Assembly (NCBI GenBank): GCA_020152595.1
Contig: JAIGNY010002242.1
Span: 703,501-767,500 of the forward strand
From: Chiridota heheva
Lineage: Eukaryota > Echinodermata > Holothuroidea > Apodida > Chiridotidae
Direction: 5' to 3'
Length of the DNA: 64,000 nucleotides
Shown: positions 58,139-64,000 of the stretch, one piece after another
Position numbering within the stretch: the first letter of the stretch is position 1
Layout: the number at the start of each line of letters is the position of its first letter
Program-made: the position numbers and the translations under genes
The notes under the pieces: model-generated
Told to the model about the DNA's origin: nothing
Database searches by the model: none
The model's input: the letters and a program-made list of their open reading frames with translations, nothing else

Positions 58139-58600
58139 TTTGTCTGTCATCAAGATTTCTCAAGAACTGATGATTGGATTTGGATCAAAGATGGTCTGTG
58201 GTTTTGTTATTGCTTTAAAAAGATGTGAATAAAGTTTAAGGCACATTGGAGTGGGGCAAGGGCAAAAAAGGAGGGGTGGGGATGTTTTAGGGTGAGTTTG
58301 TTTGTCATCATTATATCTCAAGAAGTAGTCACTGAATTTTGATTAATTTTGGTGTGTGGTTTTGTTTCTGCTTAAGAAAGAAGTGATTAAAATTTAAGCT
58401 ATATTAGAGTAGGGAAAGAGTGCAAATAGGTGGGGACATTTTGTCTGTCATCAATATATGTATATGTAGAACTGATGACTGGATTTGGATTTTTAGGAAG
58501 AAGTGATTAAAACTTGGGACGTATTAGAATAGGGGAAGGGCAAAAATGGAGGGGTGGGGATATTTTTCCGGTGGGGAATGAAGAGGGACAGATGTATGTG
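58139..58600. repeat. Three tandem units of ~150 bp
   Basis: Units start at TTTGTCTGTCATCA (58139), TTTGTTTGTCATCA (58298) and TTTGTCTGTCATCA (58440). Each contains TGATGATTGGATTTGGAT or a version of it, GAAGAAGTGATTAAAA, and a G-rich end such as GGGGCAAGGGCAAAAAAGGA then GGGGTGGGGAT. The array starts where the segmental duplication stops and ends near 58600. It may be part of a transposon end. Confidence 0.75.
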
Positions 58601-60097
58601 CTCTGCAGTGTGCTATAATTCTAGTTTTTGATGTATTGGTGCCTTCGGTATTTTCTTATGTAAATTGTTCTTTTATAAATTCTTTAACATTATTTTTTTG
58701 TAAAAGTTGCAGTAAATTTGAGTGCTTACCATACCTTCCATCAAATTCTTTGGAGGAATGGGCTTCTAATAATTTCAATGGACAGTAAAGCGGGAAATAA
58801 TCTGAAAGAATTGCACAAAGATTTTGTGATGTTGGACTGGGTGTACAGCGGACTGTTCCCATAGAGTGAACAAAAAGCTCCAAAACTTTATGCTGTTTTC
58901 AAAATTAACAAAAACTGAAGTGCTAAGATTTTACAGCTATTTTAATCAGTATACAAATTGCTATGCATACATAGACCATAAAGATCTTTTGATCTTGTAG
59001 TCTTAATATGCAAATTTGTATGTAAGGTTGTATGTACAGTATGATTAGGGAGATCCACATATAAAGTAAGTCCGTTGGTTTTTATCATCTGCCATGCATG
59101 GCTCTCTCAGACATTTGAAACAGTTTTAATCTTTATATCAGTCAAATTGTGTCATGCGTAAAAAATCAATTCAAAACATTTATTATGTGTTATTTCAGAA
59201 GTAAAAGTATTAACTTGGAAATTATAAAGACTGAACCGCTAAGATTTGTTATATTCATTTAATCACATATAAATTGTTATGTACATGTCCAGACAGTTTC
59301 CTTTTTTTAAAGGTACAAATTCACAAAACATTAAGTCTTTCTTAAAATGTGATGTCAATTGCAGAAAAACTTAATGTCTTCTTAGGAAAATACTGATTAG
59401 TTTGATACCTTATGAAAGAAGTATAGCACTTCCTCGCGTTTGGCCTGAAGAGATATGACAGTTTAACAAAAGACAATTTTATACATGAGAGTAGCCTAAC
59501 TTATAATTTGAATAATTTTGTTGTTGTGTAGACATCTCAACGAGTAGATGCAAAATTAGAAAACTTCTAAAGTCTATTAAATTTCATAAAATACCAATAT
59601 GTTGTAACTTGAGGCCAAGTGTAATTCAACCATTTATGTTTGTACCGGACTTTTTTACTGCATTTTAAAGATAGTTTCACAAGGCTTCATAAACAAATCG
59701 TAAGATAAGTTGGAATAGAAACTCTGTTCTGATGTTTGAATCATAGTTTATGGCTAGTTGGACATAGTTGATAAATATCACCAGATATTAATATAAAAGT
59801 TACTAATCATTTCCGATGCTGACAACTTGACATACTAATGTGACTTGAATTTCAAGTTCAATGGAGTACTCAGAAGATTTAAATTTGCACATCTTTTGAA
59901 GTAAATGTAATAATATTTTCATTTCTCTCTTATCTGTATTACAGAGAAAACCATTATTGTATTGTTAATGGTTACCCAGGAATCTTATGAAATTAAAGAA
60001 TTTCAAACGGAAACATTGTGTTGTTACCGGTTTTTTTGTAATTTAAATTTTCTTGTTTTTAATTTAACCAAGGATTTAGTCAACTGGAGCCATTTTT
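58601..60097. other. No recognisable gene
   Basis: Nothing supported. A 75-codon minus frame at 58656-58883 has no motif. Confidence 0.5.
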
Positions 60098-60357
60098 GTA
60101 ATCAATTTGACCACAAAATGGTCAGAAGATTTGACTAAGTTGAAGTGGTCAACAGATTGGCCAAGTGTTAATGGTGAAATTTGACCAAGTGAGGAGTGAA
60201 TTATGCACCGATCCATATGTGGTCAATTTGACCAAGTTGACTTGGTCAAAAATATTGACCACGCTAAATTGGTCAAATTTAACCACATATGGTTCGGTGC
60301 ATAAATCACTCCTCACTTGGTCAAATTTTGACCATATTGTGGTCAAATTTGACTATT
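60098..60357. mobile_element. Palindromic MITE-like element rich in TTGACCAA
   Basis: Inner arms 60177-60240 and 60262-60330 are nearly perfect inverted copies (AATTTGACCAAGTGAGGAGT, GCACCGATCCATATGTGG and their complements). Outer parts (ATCAATTTGACCACAAAATG and CATATTGTGGTCAAATTTGA) pair less well. The word TTGACCAA/TTGGTCAA recurs throughout. Open frames on both strands here mirror each other and are not genes. The parent transposon is unknown. Confidence 0.75.
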
Positions 60358-60370
60358 CTTTTTTTAGAAT

Positions 60371-63300
60371 GTAGTTTTCATTGATGGGTTGCACATAGCT
60401 ACCACTTTTAGTAAGAAGTCCACCTCTCCCCCCTCTCCCCCTTCCCGGTATCTTTCTATGGAACAGAATGATTGTTAAGCATTTTGAATGTCAAATCCAA
60501 ATGTGACTAAAGTATTTCTCTACGAGGCTGTCAATGTCCCTACAGGTTGTGCACAAATAACATTTACAGTAAATTGAACAAACTGAAGAAAAAAACAGAT
60601 GACATTACTTCGTAGTTTGTGTATATTAATAGAATTAGAATTTATTTACTTTGACAGCTACAAATTACAATTTAACAATGACCATTGAAAGCAGAATCTT
60701 ATCAGACAATGACAATCATAAGCTTCGAAATAATTATTTTAACCTTTTCCCCCTATATTAAATGCGAGTAAATTTAGATTAACCTTAATAGAAGCATATT
60801 AACCTTGGCTACAAGTTCAAAAGAGAATAAACAGATTTTGATTCAGGAACCAAATCAATTTTAAAGGGTTATGGACATCTAGAAGCAACGTGGGTTTATT
60901 TGACTTAACATATGATGTAAACCGTTAAGATAGCAAAAAATTCCATTAAAATTGGTTAAAATTGACTAATTTACTGTATTTCTAATTTTTAGCTGTTATT
61001 GCACCATAATCTGTGACATCAATGGGGGAAGGATCCTTCATTACCTTTTGCAAAACCTTTTTGTTTTTTTCTATTCCTTTGTCAATGTAGATTGAAATAT
61101 AGCATTGGACTTGGAGCAAAAGTTGTGGAACTTGGTCACATCCTTAATAATGTATCTAGAAAAAGACATTCTGAAATTAACAAGTAGCTGAATTTGAAGA
61201 ACAAAATTTAAAGAATTACATAAAGATTTTGAGATGTTTTCCTCTTACTCTATCACAAATTCCGCACAAATTAACAAATCTTGAAACTTTATTTAGTCAT
61301 AATTTGAAAATTAAATAAGCCTTTTACAATTTTTTTTTTTATATCCTTCTCAGAATTCCACGATTTTCATATATCTTAAATTTGCTACTTGTCCATAGTT
61401 GTTAAAGAAGTGGTTCATCATCATCTTTATCATAAGCTTAATTTGGTTTTGGCAATATGTGGATAAGATATTAGAAGCTCTGCAATAAAGAGAATGGGGA
61501 TGCACAACTATACAGAAGAACAGTGAGATGGAAGAAAAATGTCATGAGGGATATCGCATTATGACAAACCTGTCTTGTACATTTAGAGGATTAATTTGCT
61601 TTATTAGTTTATAAGAATCTTCATGAGCTATGTAGTCAGGAGGATCATGATCTGATCCAGAAGTGTACTTGCTGTAAAAATGATTGGTTCATATAAAATT
61701 CAAATGTTGTAAATGAGACTCTCATTTAATCAACCTTTCCATAGACTGGTAAACTGAAGTGGGTAGGTGAGAAGGAACCAGATATTGAAGGTTGTGAAAA
61801 TGATTCAATGTGCAAGATACTGGTAACTGTTTAAAATTGTCATGGAAATGATTAATCAAATGTGAAGATACCGTTTGAATTTTGTCATTATATTGTTTCT
61901 ATGTCATTTGTATTCATTTGTAAGAAAATGTGTCAATTAAATCCCATTATGTGGCACTGTCAACCTTTGTCATCTAGGTTAGACATTTTTTCACCTTCTC
62001 ACTAGTCAGCCTACATATTGTATTTGAAATTTGTATATACTTTTAGTATTATGAAGTGAGCCCACTTCTTATCTTTAGCTGATTATTATGAATTAATATG
62101 CAGTAAAACAATATAAGAAAACCATTCAAGAGGTGAATACCATAAGAATATGACACACACAAAACATGTTTTTTAGTATAACAATTTGTTTTCCTCCTAG
62201 GAGATATACCATTACCTCTGAGCAATTTTGCTCACAGTTTGATAATCCATGGATTATATGGAAACTAAACTATTTCTTTCAATAATGTATCAGTGACTTA
62301 AGGTAGGTTTTTCTTGCATGTACAAGTGTTTTACTATCACTCTAAGAGTCTAGGTTTGTTTCTGGTAAACCAGAGCAGGTAGGCCTAATATGATATGTAG
62401 TTGAAGACATTGACAGTGATCCCAAGGAATGACACACATTAACAAGAAGCAGTGCGTGTTTTGGAGAATGAAATTAATAGGTTTTACAATAATTCATTTA
62501 AAGTCCAACAAATTGGCATTCACCTTACACTTGAGAAAAGAAATCTTTTTTTTACAACTTATCAGGCTCTTTGACAAAGGTATACTGTAATTTAGCTGTA
62601 TCTTAACCACAACTTAATAAAGGCTTTCGCTAGGCCTACTCTGTATACATTAGCTCTGAATGCCGGTAATGCGCTGTTGTTTTTCTGCAGCGCGTATGCC
62701 CTCATGGAGCGGCGTGACAAACATAAAAAGACGATTTTTGAAGAATAAAATGCATGTGGCTTGTCATGCTAGGCGAAAACAGTGCTTGCTAGAAAACTGT
62801 TAGGCCTAAGCATGCACAAGTGCTGTTACTCCTTAAGCTCCCTAACATGGAAATCGGGGACCAGTGTCAGCCTATCCCACAAATAATTGAACGAATTGGC
62901 CAGCACAGTTAAAAACTATAAAATAACAATAATAACAAAACCATTGGCAAATGTCTGTTATGATAAAGTAGGCCATGCTTGAAACCGGAGAGTATAGCGA
63001 TAGTATCTTATTTCAAGAAGCTTAAAGCAAGCTGAGCGACAGTGGCTTCTCAAATTAGCCTAGGTACTGCCACTGGCCATACAAATCATAGGCGCAGGCA
63101 GGCTAGGTCACATGTGACGTGACGTTGCCACTTGCCACCTCCGACTCTCATTAAAGACCTCTGTAAGGCAGGATTATATTACTAACATCTATATTTATCT
63201 GTACACGGGATACTTATGATTGATATCATAAATTTACTCGACCAAGCGTTAAAATCATCGACACACTCTTCCGTAGAGGTATACGTAGTACACATGTAAT

Positions 63301-64000
63301 AATGCACCACAGCACCCAGGAAATCAGCTGATCAGTCAGCTGTTTAGGTAGACAAGTGCTGTAAATATTTCACTTGGAAATATTATTTGGTAATAAAAAC
63401 ATAATCAAGATACAATAATCATTTTTTGTCAAGCAATTACTGCATTTTTAATCAAAAGTGAATCCTAAGTTAGGGAAAAGTAAGTCTTCCCGAACTTGCG
63501 ACTGAGTAGACTTCTATATATGAATATCCAATGCAGATTCTTGCATATGCGCACGGTGTACGCACGCTCTAATGGGAACCCACCTTGCTTCAATCTGGCG
63601 TCAAAGTTTGGTATCTACCTTATCATATATATGTGACTCCAATGCGGGGTGAATGCGCGCGATTGCTATGCGGTCGGATGACCTCAGATCATATTTCCGA
63701 CCAAGTAAATAGCGAAGTAGCTAGCTACTTGTCTGCTTGTACTTGTGTACACATAAAGGCGTACGCGCGTTTCACTTTCAGGTACGTGCGCAGAAACCCA
63801 TATTTTCGCTTACAGTGTGAGTGTATAGAACCTGATTCACCTGTTTTTCATGATAATTAGGCCCCCGCCTTCAAAACATTTCAAATATGATCCCTAAGAT
63901 ACATACATTTTCAAAATGAATCCCATCGTTTATAGAAAATTACAATAAATTGAATGTTTAGTTTCCTATACATTGATAGTTTACAGGAAATACTTAAAAG
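60371..64000. other. About 3.6 kb with no recognisable gene
   Basis: AT-rich until about 62.6 kb, then less so (CTGCAGCGCGTATGCCCTCA near 62686). Several TAGGCCTA-like words occur (62384, 62630, 62802). A 91-codon frame at 63585-63860 is Cys-rich and unrecognised; it may be chance. No exon, RNA or repeat could be supported. Confidence 0.5.

Noticed and set aside
60149-60374. Two near-identical frames on opposite strands
   Set aside because: They mirror each other because the DNA is palindromic; not genes.
63585-63860. 91-codon Cys-rich secreted-like protein
   Set aside because: No signal peptide, no family and no splice context; probably a chance frame, kept only as a note in the regional entry.

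Overview
This is animal nuclear DNA: AT-rich, intergenic or intronic in character, and built almost entirely from decayed mobile elements and tandem repeats. I find no host gene I can support, no rRNA or tRNA gene and no CRISPR array. The non-LTR retrotransposons (several clades, each with its own 3' tail), a tRNA-derived SINE with a body of a type familiar from marine invertebrates, and recurring TAGGCCTA-like words suggest a marine invertebrate. An echinoderm such as a sea cucumber is my best guess, but that is weak inference.

Region 1-10 kb is a LINE graveyard. A minus-strand LINE 3' end (36-870) is followed by a near full-length, T/G-rich plus-strand CR1-type LINE (about 1040-5106) with an open SGNH-esterase-like ORF1 but broken endonuclease and reverse transcriptase. 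Next comes a composite: endonuclease of a third LINE (5320-6430), an I-clade RNase H tail (6440-7497), a minus-strand L2/CR1-like LINE with a 619-codon open frame (7503-9394), then a reverse transcriptase piece (9395-9965) that may be the other half of the third LINE.

Region 10-21 kb holds foldback sequences, small repeats, two more LINE 3' pieces (14.9-15.9 kb), a TA microsatellite, and two copies of one long palindromic MITE-like family (17031-17618 and 19273-19885).

Region 21.46-24.96 kb is the most interesting part. Long inverted repeats made of ~160-bp subrepeats flank a broken minus-strand gene. That gene belongs to an uncharacterised metazoan protein family recognisable by an AAGH..NYTRYGLHYLRSM-type block, a HEEADV...ADDT block and a Cys-rich tail. 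I read it as a decayed cut-and-paste-type DNA transposon, possibly Academ-like, with a SINE inserted in it.

Region 26-36.4 kb is rich in tandem repeats: 17-nt, 188-bp, 20-nt (ending in inverted units) and ~31-nt arrays, and a three-copy ~0.6-kb duplication interrupted by a LINE tail whose empty site survives in a sister copy.

Region 41.7-58.1 kb contains a direct segmental duplication: copy A at 41655-46305 and copy B at 52841-58122. Both carry the same RTE-clade LINE insertion on the minus strand (44645-47580 in A, truncated in B). A TA microsatellite and otherwise plain sequence lie between them. The last 6 kb has a three-unit ~150-bp repeat (58.1-58.6 kb), a TTGACCAA-rich palindrome (60.1-60.4 kb), and otherwise nothing I recognise.
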